Source: Hyphomicrobiales bacterium
GTDB taxonomy: Bacteria; Pseudomonadota; Alphaproteobacteria; Rhizobiales; Beijerinckiaceae
Assembly: GCA_015655535.1 (NCBI GenBank)
Contig: JAATEW010000220.1
Coordinates: 1 to 14,845 of the forward strand
Direction of reading: 5' to 3'
DNA length: 14,845 bases
The notes beneath the pieces are model-generated. The model had not been told where the DNA came from. It made no database searches and was given only the letters and a program-made list of their open reading frames with translations. How positions within the stretch are numbered: the first letter of the stretch is position 1; the number at the start of each line of letters is the position of its first letter. This document shows positions 1 through 7,259 of this stretch, in pieces. Made by a program: the position numbers and the translations under genes.

Positions 1-297
1 ACTGAATCGAAGTTGAGTCGCTACGCAGCCGTCGGATAAAGCGAAAACGAGATCCGGAAAGCAGCCAAGTATAGGTCTCCAGTGTGCCCGGCCGAAGTCA
101 GGTAATTCCACCTTCAATATCGTCGCGCCAGAGCGGAGACATTTAGGATCAAGGTAGTCCGAAGCGCGAATTGAATCCAGCCGATACCGTTTGATCGGCG
201 CGTAATCTCTCGGGATAGTTTGCGCAGGATCGTGCTGTACGGGAGTTTCGAATTGCCTCGAATCGTCGCCTCGAGCGCGCGAGCCGAACAAAATCAT
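1..297 (-). CDS. Partial unrecognised ORF running off the left edge
   Basis: Reading leftward from an ATG at 295-297, the frame stays open for 99 codons to base 1; a TAG lies four codons upstream of the ATG (307-309). No convincing ribosome binding site precedes the ATG. The translation has a protein-like composition, with a stretch reading RLDSI and later ILKVELPDFG then DLVFALSD. This loosely recalls the C-terminal half of FkbM-type SAM methyltransferases (RLD...LLKIDVQG...), but no catalytic motif can be verified. It could instead be the decayed start of such a gene or a chance open frame. The neighbouring sugar-nucleotide gene makes a glycan-modifying role conceivable, which is inference only. 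Confidence 0.33.
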   Translation of the reverse strand, partial: MILFGSRARGDDSRQFETPVQHDPAQTIPRDYAPIKRYRLDSIRASDYLDPKCLRSGATILKVELPDFGRAHWRPILGCFPDLVFALSDGCVATQLRFS

Positions 298-504
298 GCG
301 CTCAAGCTATCTTGGTTAAGCGTATAATTAAATCGGGCTTGTGCTTGTCGAGATAGCGGCATGTACGCCGGTCGTCCCGATTGACCGGAATCCAGCGATC
401 CATCTTTCCCGTTCATCCGCGATCATAATCCGACTCTTGAGGGATGGGAGCCTGGATTTCTGGCAAATAGCAGCACATCTACTGCCAAATGCTGGGAGGC
501 TCTC

Positions 505-941
505 ATGGGCGCGGCACCACGACCCGCCGTCAATTCAGGGCAGGAGGCAATCCCGAATCTGCCTGACGCTGATACCGGCGATAGGCTGACACCGGCCGCG
601 GTCGACGGCATCGTTAGGCTCGGCGAGATCTGGCGATTGACCAGTGCTGAAGTCTGCGCTCTGCTCAGCGATGTATCGGAACGCCTTTGGTTTCGAAAGA
701 AAAAGAGGGAGTGGTCTGGCGCGCTGTCACACGACACGCTGACACGCGTGAGCACCCTGACTGGCATCTTCAATGGCCTGAGGCTGCAGTTCTCCGAACC
801 CATCTGTGACGACTGGGTGTGGTTGCCTAACAAGGGAGCATTGTTCGGAGGTTGACGGCCGCTCGATGTGATGTCGAGGGCGGTATCCCTAAGATGCTCG
901 TTATCCGTCACACGTTGATGCTCTACGTGTTCTCTGAGTGA
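505..941 (+). pseudogene. Decayed MbcA/ParS/Xre-type (DUF2384) antitoxin
   Basis: A strong ribosome binding site GGGAGG (494-499) sits five bases before the ATG. The first 116 residues read as an Xre-like antitoxin: a helical HTH-like region (about 28-70; LGEIWRLTSAEVCALLSDVS then WFRKKK) followed by the DUF2384 core (WSGALSHDTLTRVSTLTGIF, then a match to SEPLADEWV..PN..LFGG). At the family's FGG motif the frame hits TGA (853-855). Translation past the stop continues the family (RPLDVM), then one base is missing near 874, and the shifted frame reads EGGIPKMLVIRHTLMLYV to a TGA at 939-941. Such proteins normally bind operator DNA and neutralise a downstream RES toxin by direct contact. Two lesions make an active full-length product unlikely, though a truncated HTH piece could still be made. 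A perfect TATAAT lies at 323-328, but no good -35 box was seen. Confidence 0.85.
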
Positions 942-1440
942 CACTGCCGGCGACGTTCGCTGTAACCGCACACGATACGGTGCGATTGATCTCGACCGGC
1001 CGCCTCAACGGTCCCGTATTGCTACGGCTTGCTGCTAACCACGGCGCTTGAAAACCTTGCCGCCCTGGCAATGTCGCCAATGGGCGGCTCCAGGCCCAGG
1101 AGGCCAGTTTCCCGTATCTCGATCCGAGAGAGTTGGTATTGGGCGTGCTGGTTACACGTTCAGTAATGCGGCCTTTACCCTTACGAGGCCAGGTGGCAAT
1201 CGGTTCAATTATGACAGGCGCGGAGCCATGGTATAGCGCGTTCAATCCCGAAACAGCAATCAGCGAGGTGTCGTATCATCTCACCCGTGAGCTTGAGGCG
1301 ATCGAACGCCCTGAAAACACAACCGACTATGCGGAGTTGATTGCCGATTTTTTCGGGCCGTTTTACGATCCGCGTGCGTCCGATTTCAGTGCCCATCCTG
1401 CCCTCCTGTCCGATCCGGCAGCCTATTGTCCCGCAAATGG
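938..1440 (+). pseudogene. Decayed RES-domain toxin (NAD+-degrading family)
   Basis: A GTG at 938 overlaps the antitoxin's shifted stop (GTGA), the usual coupling in Xre-RES operons. Pieces in order: residues from 938 include TVRLISTGRLNGPVLLRLA; frame change near 1043-1046; LENLAALAMS; a base missing near 1077; NGRLQAQEASFPYLDPREL; a base missing near 1148; GYTFSNAAFTLTRPGGNRFN; an extra A at 1228; then WYSAFNPETAISEVSYHLTR and on to DPAAY. Joined, these match the RES fold, including RFN, the WY pair and the conserved E before xxYH. Intact family members break down NAD+ and arrest growth. Four frame disruptions rule out a full product. The terminal YPSVR-type segment is not found, so the homology stops near 1440, either truncated or too diverged to see. 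Confidence 0.83.
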
Positions 1441-2260
1441 GGTAGGCCTTGAATCTTATGTTCTCCGATAAAGCGCCTTTTCAGCCGCTCCTTTGCGTGC
1501 GGGAACTCGAGTCCGCTCCATGCTCTGGGTAAATGCCAATAGAAATCCTGCATCAGCGGACACTTTATCTCGGAGCCTTGAGCCGATCCAAACTACGAAC
1601 CATGCGCTGGATCTGCTCACCGTGCGGAACGCATCCCGCCGGCAAGCAAAGACACCGCCCATTCCGGTCGAGCTCACATTCGCAAGTACCCGAAAATTTC
1701 AATGGCGCGCGCATCGCTGGCACCGCGGCTCGCCTTCCCACAGAGTCGAGCCAGTCGATCTAAGTGATGGTTCAAGTCCACGGTCTGAAAACCGCCATGG
1801 TCGAAGACCTCCGCAATGTTACAGTGACATCGATTGCTCGATTCAATCGAGTCGCGTCGCTTGTCCGCTGCATCTGTGCAAATGACAGATTGAGGTTGAT
1901 CATCTGATGCGCGCCCATCTGCGCTGCACACGTGGATTATATACGCTTGTCACATGATTTCATCGCAACGACATACACTATTCCAAGGCGACTTGCTGGT
2001 AATCAGATGCGCGACGCGCAAACGTCGATAGCAATGACGTTATGTACGATCAATAACATGTGATTACTCAGCGTCCGACCGCGACAGCAAAAGTTTTATC
2101 GGTCACCGGCTTGCTGTTTGAATTCAGAGGCAAGCGCGTATCAACTCAAATGAAATCATGATCGTTGAGCCAATGGATTCGGCTGCCCATGGTACGCCAA
2201 GGACGAATGTCCCTTCTAGATTTGAATCGGTCCGTCGAAATTTATTTGGAGAATCTTCTG
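1441..2260. other. Intergenic stretch with no gene recognised
   Basis: Only short overlapping frames are present on both strands and none resembles a known family. On the minus strand two small frames (1674-1931 and 1456-1677) are coupled by a GTGA overlap but lack family signatures. A perfect palindrome with 7-base arms, CTCGATT-C-AATCGAG, lies at 1837-1851. A 10-base direct repeat CGTCGAAATT occurs at 2233-2242 and again at 2272-2281, the second inside the shared 27-base element. The stretch probably holds the decayed end of the toxin-antitoxin region and the upstream control region of the sugar-nucleotide gene. Confidence 0.5.
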
Positions 2261-2287
2261 CGGGTTACGCGCGTCGAAATTGTCCCT
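2261..2287 (+). repeat. Shared 27-base element, copy 1 (upstream of UDP-glucuronate decarboxylase)
   Basis: The first 12 bases, CGGGTTACGCGC, are identical to those of the second copy at 4485-4511, and 23 of 27 positions match overall, the 3' part being GAAATTGTCCCT here. The copy ends 160 bases before the decarboxylase ATG and has the same orientation relative to the downstream gene as copy 2. It could be a promoter or an operator. The GGGTT and TGTC blocks are spaced roughly as in ECF-sigma promoters, which is suggestive only. Confidence 0.5.
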
Positions 2288-2447
2288 ATCAGCAGGCCAT
2301 GAAGTCTATGCGGCATGCATTGTGTTTCCGCATAATGACGCATCGCATAATTTATTTATCTGGCCCTTCGATGTTCTCGCGTTCATTGAACATCGAGTTT
2401 ACGTCTGACCGAACGCATAGAATTTTTCTCCTTTCGGGAGTCGGAAT

Positions 2448-3416
2448 ATGCTTCTGGGACAAAAGCGCATTCTTGTTACCGGCGGGGCCGGATTTTTGGG
2501 CTCGCATCTCTGCCATCGATTGCTTCAAGATGGCCATGAAGTCCTCTGCGTCGACAATTTCTTCACTGGAACACGGCGCAACATCGAGCATCTTCTCGAT
2601 AACAGACGTTTCGAACTTCTACGTCATGATGTGACGTTTCCGCTTTTTGTCGAAGTCGACGAAATCTATAACCTCGCCTGTCCTGCGTCTCCGGTGCATT
2701 ATCAATTCGATCCCGTGCAGACGACGAAGACGAGCGTGCTCGGCGCAATCAATATGCTTGGACTGGCGAAGCGCTTGAAAATTCGAATTCTTCAAGCATC
2801 GACTTCCGAAGTCTATGGCGACCCGACGGTCCATCCTCAGCCTGAGAGCTATTGGGGACATGTCAATCCCGTCGGTCTTCGTGCTTGCTACGACGAGGGA
2901 AAGCGTTGTGCTGAAACACTCTTCTTCGATTATCAGCGGCAACATCAGGTCAAGATCAAGGTGGCCCGAATTTTTAACACTTATGGGCCTTCCATGCGTC
3001 CTGACGATGGGCGCGTTGTGTCGAACTTCATCTGCCAAGCCCTAAAGGCCGAAGACATCACGATCTTTGGCGACGGCTCTCAGACACGATCTTTTTGTTT
3101 CGTTTCGGATTTGATTGACGGATTGGTGCGCCTCATGGAGTCGCCTGACGAGATCATGGGTCCCATCAATATCGGCAATCCTGCGGAATTCTCGATCCTG
3201 GAGCTCGCCGAAAAAATAAGGGTCCTTACGGGCGAAAAATCTAAGATCATCCGCAAGCCTCTGCCCTCGGATGACCCGAAACAACGGCGTCCAGAGATTG
3301 TGGAGGCGAAGAAGCTTCTCGGTTGGCAGCCCTATATTTCGTTGGATGAAGGTCTCGGACGGACCATTCCCTATTTCGAAAGCCTTGTTGGTCGCGTGCG
3401 GCGGGCAGCAGCCTGA
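2448..3416 (+). CDS. uxs: UDP-glucuronate decarboxylase (UDP-xylose synthase)
   Basis: This 322-residue protein belongs to the extended short-chain dehydrogenase (SDR) family of NAD-dependent sugar-nucleotide enzymes. It converts UDP-glucuronate to UDP-xylose plus CO2 in the cytoplasm, supplying xylose for surface polysaccharide. The dinucleotide-binding motif TGGAGFLG is at residues 11-18, with an acidic residue (D36) after the second strand that binds the NAD ribose. The catalytic region shows STSEVYG (118-124) and Y148-x3-K152 in ACYDEGKR, followed by RIFNTYGPSMRPDDGRV (174-190), typical of this family rather than of epimerases. Length is normal for the soluble bacterial form. The ATG has GGGAG at 2436-2440, seven bases upstream. 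It appears to be a single-gene unit: the next gene begins over 350 bases later. It could also be called an NAD-dependent epimerase/dehydratase, but the motif set favours the decarboxylase. Confidence 0.93.
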   Translation: MLLGQKRILVTGGAGFLGSHLCHRLLQDGHEVLCVDNFFTGTRRNIEHLLDNRRFELLRHDVTFPLFVEVDEIYNLACPASPVHYQFDPVQTTKTSVLGAINMLGLAKRLKIRILQASTSEVYGDPTVHPQPESYWGHVNPVGLRACYDEGKRCAETLFFDYQRQHQVKIKVARIFNTYGPSMRPDDGRVVSNFICQALKAEDITIFGDGSQTRSFCFVSDLIDGLVRLMESPDEIMGPINIGNPAEFSILELAEKIRVLTGEKSKIIRKPLPSDDPKQRRPEIVEAKKLLGWQPYISLDEGLGRTIPYFESLVGRVRRAAA

Positions 3417-3779
3417 AACTGCAATAGGGTCGCGCACAACGGCCTCGGTGAGCGGTCAAGCGGAGTTTCATAAGCGACACCAACTGCGTCAGACGGAATT
3501 TATCACTCAATATCAAAACAAAAAAGATTATCGCGGAACCAACGCAACGAACGATAATTAAGTGCTTTAACGCGCGACGTTTGTGTTTTGCCATTAGGTT
3601 ATGACGAAGGATACCAGTCGTTCGTCATACAAACTCACCAAAAACGAGTTCCTTGGAATGAACGTCAAGGCCGCTTGGCGTCGACGTTTGTCACCCATCG
3701 GACATTCAATAGGTCTATCCCTCTACGTGCTAGCAGCGATCGCGCCTTTTGGCTCGACACACACGGGGCGTGTGCAGCA
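3417..3779 (+). other. Intergenic region before the sigma factor gene
   Basis: No recognised gene. The sigma-factor frame is open upstream as far as a TTG at 3588, so a longer N-terminus cannot be excluded, but the extra 64 residues match nothing. A 73-codon frame from an ATG at 3601 overlaps it in another frame and is also unrecognised. An A/T-rich stretch lies at about 3507-3530. No clear terminator follows the decarboxylase gene. Confidence 0.45.
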
Positions 3780-4385
3780 ATGGTCGAACCAGACCGCAGT
3801 CATCTCGCCAAGGTGCTGGTAGCAAACTACGCCGACTTGAGGCGTCGACTCGCGTTATCCGTTGGTTCGCTTGAGCTTGCCACGGAGGCCTTGCACGAAG
3901 CCTACATAATCGTGGTGTCGAAGATGGAAATCGTGCCTCGAAAAGACGCCGCAGCCTATCTGATACGTGTGGCAACCAACTATCTTAAGAAGAAGCATAA
4001 GAAATCAAAGCGGATTGACGATGGCGAGAGAGACGGGGAGGTGTTGGAAAAGGTTGCCGATAAGGCTCCGTCACCTCTCCAAGCATTCCTGGACATCGAA
4101 GGAGGGCTCGTTCTTGCGGATGCAGTACGCAGGCTGCCTGGCAGGCGCGGCCAAATCATGATCGCGATGGTCTTTGAAGACAGAAAGAAGGAAGACGTGG
4201 CCGCTACATTCAAGGTCACGACCAGGACCGTCGAAATTGAATTGAGTCAAGCGATCCAGGATTGCCTCATCGCGTTGAGGGAATCTGGATACGAGCTTTC
4301 CATCAGAGGAAACACGGCCGGCAGGCAGAGTATGCGTGTTACTCGATTTACAAACCGTAAGCCGAATGAAGCCCCAGGGGAATGA
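3780..4385 (+). CDS. ECF-type RNA polymerase sigma factor (FecI-like)
   Basis: This 201-residue protein has a two-domain ECF layout. Residues 12-77 resemble sigma region 2 (VANYADLRRRLAL, then TEALHEAYIIV and YLIRVATNYLKKKHKK, the usual region 2.4-like helix). Residues 112-166 resemble region 4, with LPGRRGQIMIAMVFEDR and an HTH of the form EDVAATFKVTTRTVEIEL, which reads the -35 element. The ATG at 3780 puts region 2 at the usual distance from the N-terminus, although its ribosome binding site is poor; a TTG at 3588 would give 265 residues. ECF factors direct RNA polymerase to a few promoters and are normally held by a neighbouring membrane anti-sigma. No FecR-like or other anti-sigma gene is visible beside it. 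Its place just upstream of the secretion operon suggests, but does not show, that it controls that operon. The C-terminal tail (from about 175) is basic and unassigned. Confidence 0.82.
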   Translation: MVEPDRSHLAKVLVANYADLRRRLALSVGSLELATEALHEAYIIVVSKMEIVPRKDAAAYLIRVATNYLKKKHKKSKRIDDGERDGEVLEKVADKAPSPLQAFLDIEGGLVLADAVRRLPGRRGQIMIAMVFEDRKKEDVAATFKVTTRTVEIELSQAIQDCLIALRESGYELSIRGNTAGRQSMRVTRFTNRKPNEAPGE

Positions 4386-4484
4386 GCCGCCAGTCATCTT
4401 GCTTGAATGAAATGAGCAACATTGTGGCGATGGATATAGATGCCAGAAATCGGAAGCTTATTTTTTATTTTCAGATTTTTGATT

Positions 4485-4511
4485 CGGGTTACGCGCCTGA
4501 AAATTGTCTCT
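4485..4511 (+). repeat. Shared 27-base element, copy 2 (upstream of gspD)
   Basis: Identical in its first 12 bases (CGGGTTACGCGC) and in 23 of 27 overall to the copy at 2261-2287. It lies 100 bases after the sigma factor stop and 351 bases before the gspD start. Its 3' end overlaps the left arm of the inverted repeat at 4505-4524, a structure copy 1 lacks. Candidate promoter or operator. Confidence 0.5.
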
Positions 4512-4524
4512 GGATATAGAGACA
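4505..4524. promoter_or_regulatory. Inverted repeat, candidate operator
   Basis: TGTCTC, an 8-base spacer TGGATATA, then GAGACA form perfect 6-base arms. There is no T-run after it, so it does not look like an intrinsic terminator. The position between the sigma gene and gspD, overlapping the shared element, fits a dimeric regulator site. Confidence 0.35.
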
Positions 4525-4862
4525 GGCTCATCCGTCAAGGTGATGGAATTTTGGATGAGGTACCGGTTTTATGTGCGCGGATCGACGACCACCGGCCTCG
4601 CTACCTTTGTGTTGTGTGAATGGTGCGCCCTGCGAAAATACAGTCATTAGCGGTGGGTATTGTCGAACCCGGCGCATAAGGGCGGTTATAGGTTAGATCG
4701 AGCCAATACAACGTCGTGAGCTTGCTTTTGCCACTGATGGGCGGACCAAGAACGCGCTGACGCAACGTTGAATTGTCCGGCTTGTAGGCAACGAAACGAG
4801 ATCTGCAGCTTGCGGGCGCATTTCTCCGAGTTATTCGAGACCGTCAGCGATGGAGTGGGCCG

Positions 4863-7259
4863 GTGAACTATGTCTTGTGGCAAGGTCTTCGGTCTAAGTT
4901 TCGAGTATTTATGACAGCGGGTAGCGTCTTTGCGTTAGCGAGCTGCGCATCGCCGCTGCAGCTGGCGGGGGTCGGGCCTGGGGACGCAGTTGACCCTGTG
5001 CGTAATACGGACCTCACGGCCCACTATCCAACCAACAATGGCGGCCAAGCTGTCATGACAGGAATTCCGCCGAAGCCGCAAGTGTTTCCAGGGATCAACT
5101 TGCCACAGATCTTTCCCGGATCTGGTGACAAGACGATCTCTGCCGGCCGCTCGGCGGCTGTCGGAGAAAGCGACGGCGGCGAAGTCACGGGATCCCTGCC
5201 GCCGCAGAGCGGCGCGGACGATCCTGGCATTGAAATGAATTTCGACAATATGGATGTCCAAACAGTCGCAAAAGCCATCGTCAGCGACACGCTCGGCCTC
5301 AACGTCATCGTGGATCCCAGAATTCAGGGAAATGTGACGATCATCTCCTCCGCGCCTGTCCCGCGCAAAGACCTGTTGTCGACATTCGAAAACGCGATGC
5401 GAATGCACAATGCTGCGGTCATTCGAGACGACAATCTCGTACGGATTATGCCGCTCCCCGAAGCGTCCGGAAGCGGCAAGGGCTCTTTCGCGGGCAGCAA
5501 GGTAGGGTTTGGTGTCACCGTGATCCCACTCCGCTATACCTCGGCTGCGACTGTCGCCAAGACAGCGGAGAATTTCCTGTCTCGGCCCGGTGCGGTACGC
5601 GCGGATCCCACGCGAAATGTCATCATGGTTCAAGGAACCGCCGCAGAACGTCAAAATGCCATGGAGATGATCCAGAGCTTCGATGTCGAGTGGATGCGCA
5701 ATCAGTCAGTTGGCATTTATCCTCTTAAATCCACGTCGCCGGACACGATGGTGAAAGAGCTCGGGCGCGTTTTCGAGACTGCCAAGGACGGGCAGGGCGA
5801 AGGCTTGATCAGCTTTCAGCCGATCGGGCGCATGAACGCCGTGATGGCGGTCGCCCATAATCGCAAATTTCTTGACCAGGCAACGCAGTGGATCAGACGT
5901 CTTGATCAGTCGGACTCGAGCGGGACCACGGTCCGCGTCTATCGGCTCGACCATGGGAGCGCGTCGAAGATCGCACGGATCTTGAACGACATGTTTGTCG
6001 GAAAAAGCGGTGGATCCGCTTCAGATTCCGCAGGGAGCCAGGTCGCCCCTGGCACGAACGGCGCCCTTTCAAAGCTCGACGCGGTTGGGCCGAGTGGGTC
6101 CAGCGGCGGATCAAATAATTCCAGCAATGCAGCAGGCAGTGCGAACGGCGCGGCCGGTAGCGCTGGTGGCAATGTCAAGAACGCTTCTTCCTTCGACGAT
6201 TTTGCGGATGGCTCGGCGGATAAAGACAAGAAAGGCGCCAATGGCGATCTGTTCAGTGACGCCGCTGGCGGCGGCGGCCCGCCGAGGGGTGTTTTCCAGA
6301 GCATCCATATTACACCCGATACGAGCAATAATTCGATCGCGGTCTATTCCAACCAGGAGGACTACAAAGTCATCGAGCGGTCAATTCGCGAGCTCGATCG
6401 GCCGCAGTTGCAGGTTGAGATCGAGGCGACAATCGCCGAGGTCACCCTCACGGACGCACTGCAATACGGCGTTCAATATTATCTCGGCAGTTCGCAGGTC
6501 GGCGCCGGCACGAACAATGGGTCGATTTCGCTCTCGACCTCGACGGCGACCGCGCTTTTGTCGCAAAAATTACCGGGCCTCAATGTGCTTCTGGGCCAGC
6601 AGGCATCACCCAGTCTCGTTCTCAGCGCTCTGTCGTCTTTGACCAGCGTGAAGGTTCTTTCGGCGCCAACGCTCGTCGTCGCCGACAATCAGCCAGCCTA
6701 TCTGCAAGTCGGTGACTCGGTTCCTATTTCCACTGGCTCAGCCACCGTGCTGTCCTCGACCAATACCATCGTCAATACGGTCACGATGCAGGACACAGGC
6801 ATTATTTTGAAGGTCTGGCCTCACATTCATGGCAACGGGCAGGTCGATCTTGAGATCCAGCAGGAAGTCTCCAATGTCGTCGGCGGTACATCGGCCATAA
6901 CAACCAATCTGAACCCGACGATTTCGGAGCGGCGTGTTCATTCCACGGTTTCTGTCATAAGCGGTCAGACAGTTCTCCTTGGCGGCCTCATCAGCGAGGA
7001 AGATGACAAGACGCAGACCGGCATTCCGATCCTGCGCCAGATTCAAGGTCTCGGCGATCTCTTCGGCACCACCAACGGCAACAAGACTCGGACGGAAATC
7101 ATTATCTTCGTCAAACCAAGCGTCATCCAAAACGCGAACGATGCTCAAAACGTGGCGGAGGCCTTCCGGGCAGGGATGAGCACGATGCGCAGCAACACAT
7201 CGATCATCAGCGGCAGGGATGTGCCAGAGCCAAAAGGAGCGCCGCTTGTCATCAAGTGA
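4863..7259 (+). CDS. gspD: Type II secretion system secretin GspD, predicted lipoprotein
   Basis: GspD multimerises into the outer-membrane gate through which folded substrates leave the periplasm. At 798 residues it is slightly longer than usual. The N-terminus has basic residues, a hydrophobic stretch and a lipobox L25-A-S-C28, so it is probably lipidated, as in HxcQ-type secretins. After a linker come N0 (about 122-198, MNFDNMDVQTVAKAI), N1 (about 217-275, VIPLRYTSAATVAK), N2 (about 282-348) and N3 (about 357-515). N3 is split by a Ser/Gly/Asn/Ala-rich insert (about 380-476). The beta-barrel secretin domain fills about 516-755 with VLSAPTLVVADNQ (598-610), VLLGGLI (704-710) and the IPILRQIQGLGDLFG signature (721-735). 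The GTG start is chosen because GGAG (4852-4855) is seven bases upstream; the in-frame ATG at 4911 would remove the basic residues of the signal. First gene of the operon. Confidence 0.96.
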   Translation: MNYVLWQGLRSKFRVFMTAGSVFALASCASPLQLAGVGPGDAVDPVRNTDLTAHYPTNNGGQAVMTGIPPKPQVFPGINLPQIFPGSGDKTISAGRSAAVGESDGGEVTGSLPPQSGADDPGIEMNFDNMDVQTVAKAIVSDTLGLNVIVDPRIQGNVTIISSAPVPRKDLLSTFENAMRMHNAAVIRDDNLVRIMPLPEASGSGKGSFAGSKVGFGVTVIPLRYTSAATVAKTAENFLSRPGAVRADPTRNVIMVQGTAAERQNAMEMIQSFDVEWMRNQSVGIYPLKSTSPDTMVKELGRVFETAKDGQGEGLISFQPIGRMNAVMAVAHNRKFLDQATQWIRRLDQSDSSGTTVRVYRLDHGSASKIARILNDMFVGKSGGSASDSAGSQVAPGTNGALSKLDAVGPSGSSGGSNNSSNAAGSANGAAGSAGGNVKNASSFDDFADGSADKDKKGANGDLFSDAAGGGGPPRGVFQSIHITPDTSNNSIAVYSNQEDYKVIERSIRELDRPQLQVEIEATIAEVTLTDALQYGVQYYLGSSQVGAGTNNGSISLSTSTATALLSQKLPGLNVLLGQQASPSLVLSALSSLTSVKVLSAPTLVVADNQPAYLQVGDSVPISTGSATVLSSTNTIVNTVTMQDTGIILKVWPHIHGNGQVDLEIQQEVSNVVGGTSAITTNLNPTISERRVHSTVSVISGQTVLLGGLISEEDDKTQTGIPILRQIQGLGDLFGTTNGNKTRTEIIIFVKPSVIQNANDAQNVAEAFRAGMSTMRSNTSIISGRDVPEPKGAPLVIK
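7234..7239 (+). promoter_or_regulatory. Ribosome binding site deciding the prepilin peptidase start
   Basis: AAGGAG ends six bases before a TTG at 7246. The in-frame ATG at 7219 and GTG at 7279 have no properly spaced site, so this sequence supports TTG as the start codon, inside the end of gspD. Confidence 0.6.

Larger units (their letters stand above)
4386..4862 (+). other. 477-base control region upstream of the T2SS operon
   Basis: No gene is recognised, only short frames on both strands; a 65-codon minus-strand frame at 4686-4883 matches nothing and overlaps the start of gspD. The region carries copy 2 of the shared element (4485-4511), a 6-base-arm inverted repeat (4505-4524) and two GGATATAGA words (4432-4440 and 4512-4520). 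It probably contains the promoter of the gspD-M operon, which has no other long upstream space. Confidence 0.5.

Noticed and set aside
1768..1790. tRNA T-loop-like word GGTTCAAGTCC
   Set aside because: Only a 3-bp stem flanks it and no acceptor or anticodon arms can be drawn around it.
1456..1931. Two small minus-strand frames (85 and 73 codons) joined by a GTGA overlap
   Set aside because: The overlap looks operon-like, but neither product matches a family I recognise, and the region lies beside decayed genes. Kept only as a note in the intergenic entry.
2158..2634. 158-codon plus-strand frame overlapping the decarboxylase start
   Set aside because: It overlaps the strongly supported decarboxylase gene in another frame and its composition is not protein-like.
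3535..3560. GGAAC resembling an EcfG-type -35 box before the sigma gene
   Set aside because: No CGTT-type -10 box occurs at the right spacing downstream.
3601..3822. 73-codon frame before the sigma factor
   Set aside because: It overlaps the sigma frame, has no family match and only a generic start; not supported as a gene.
4686..4883. 65-codon minus-strand frame upstream of gspD
   Set aside because: It overlaps the gspD start, has no family match and its length is within chance for this composition.
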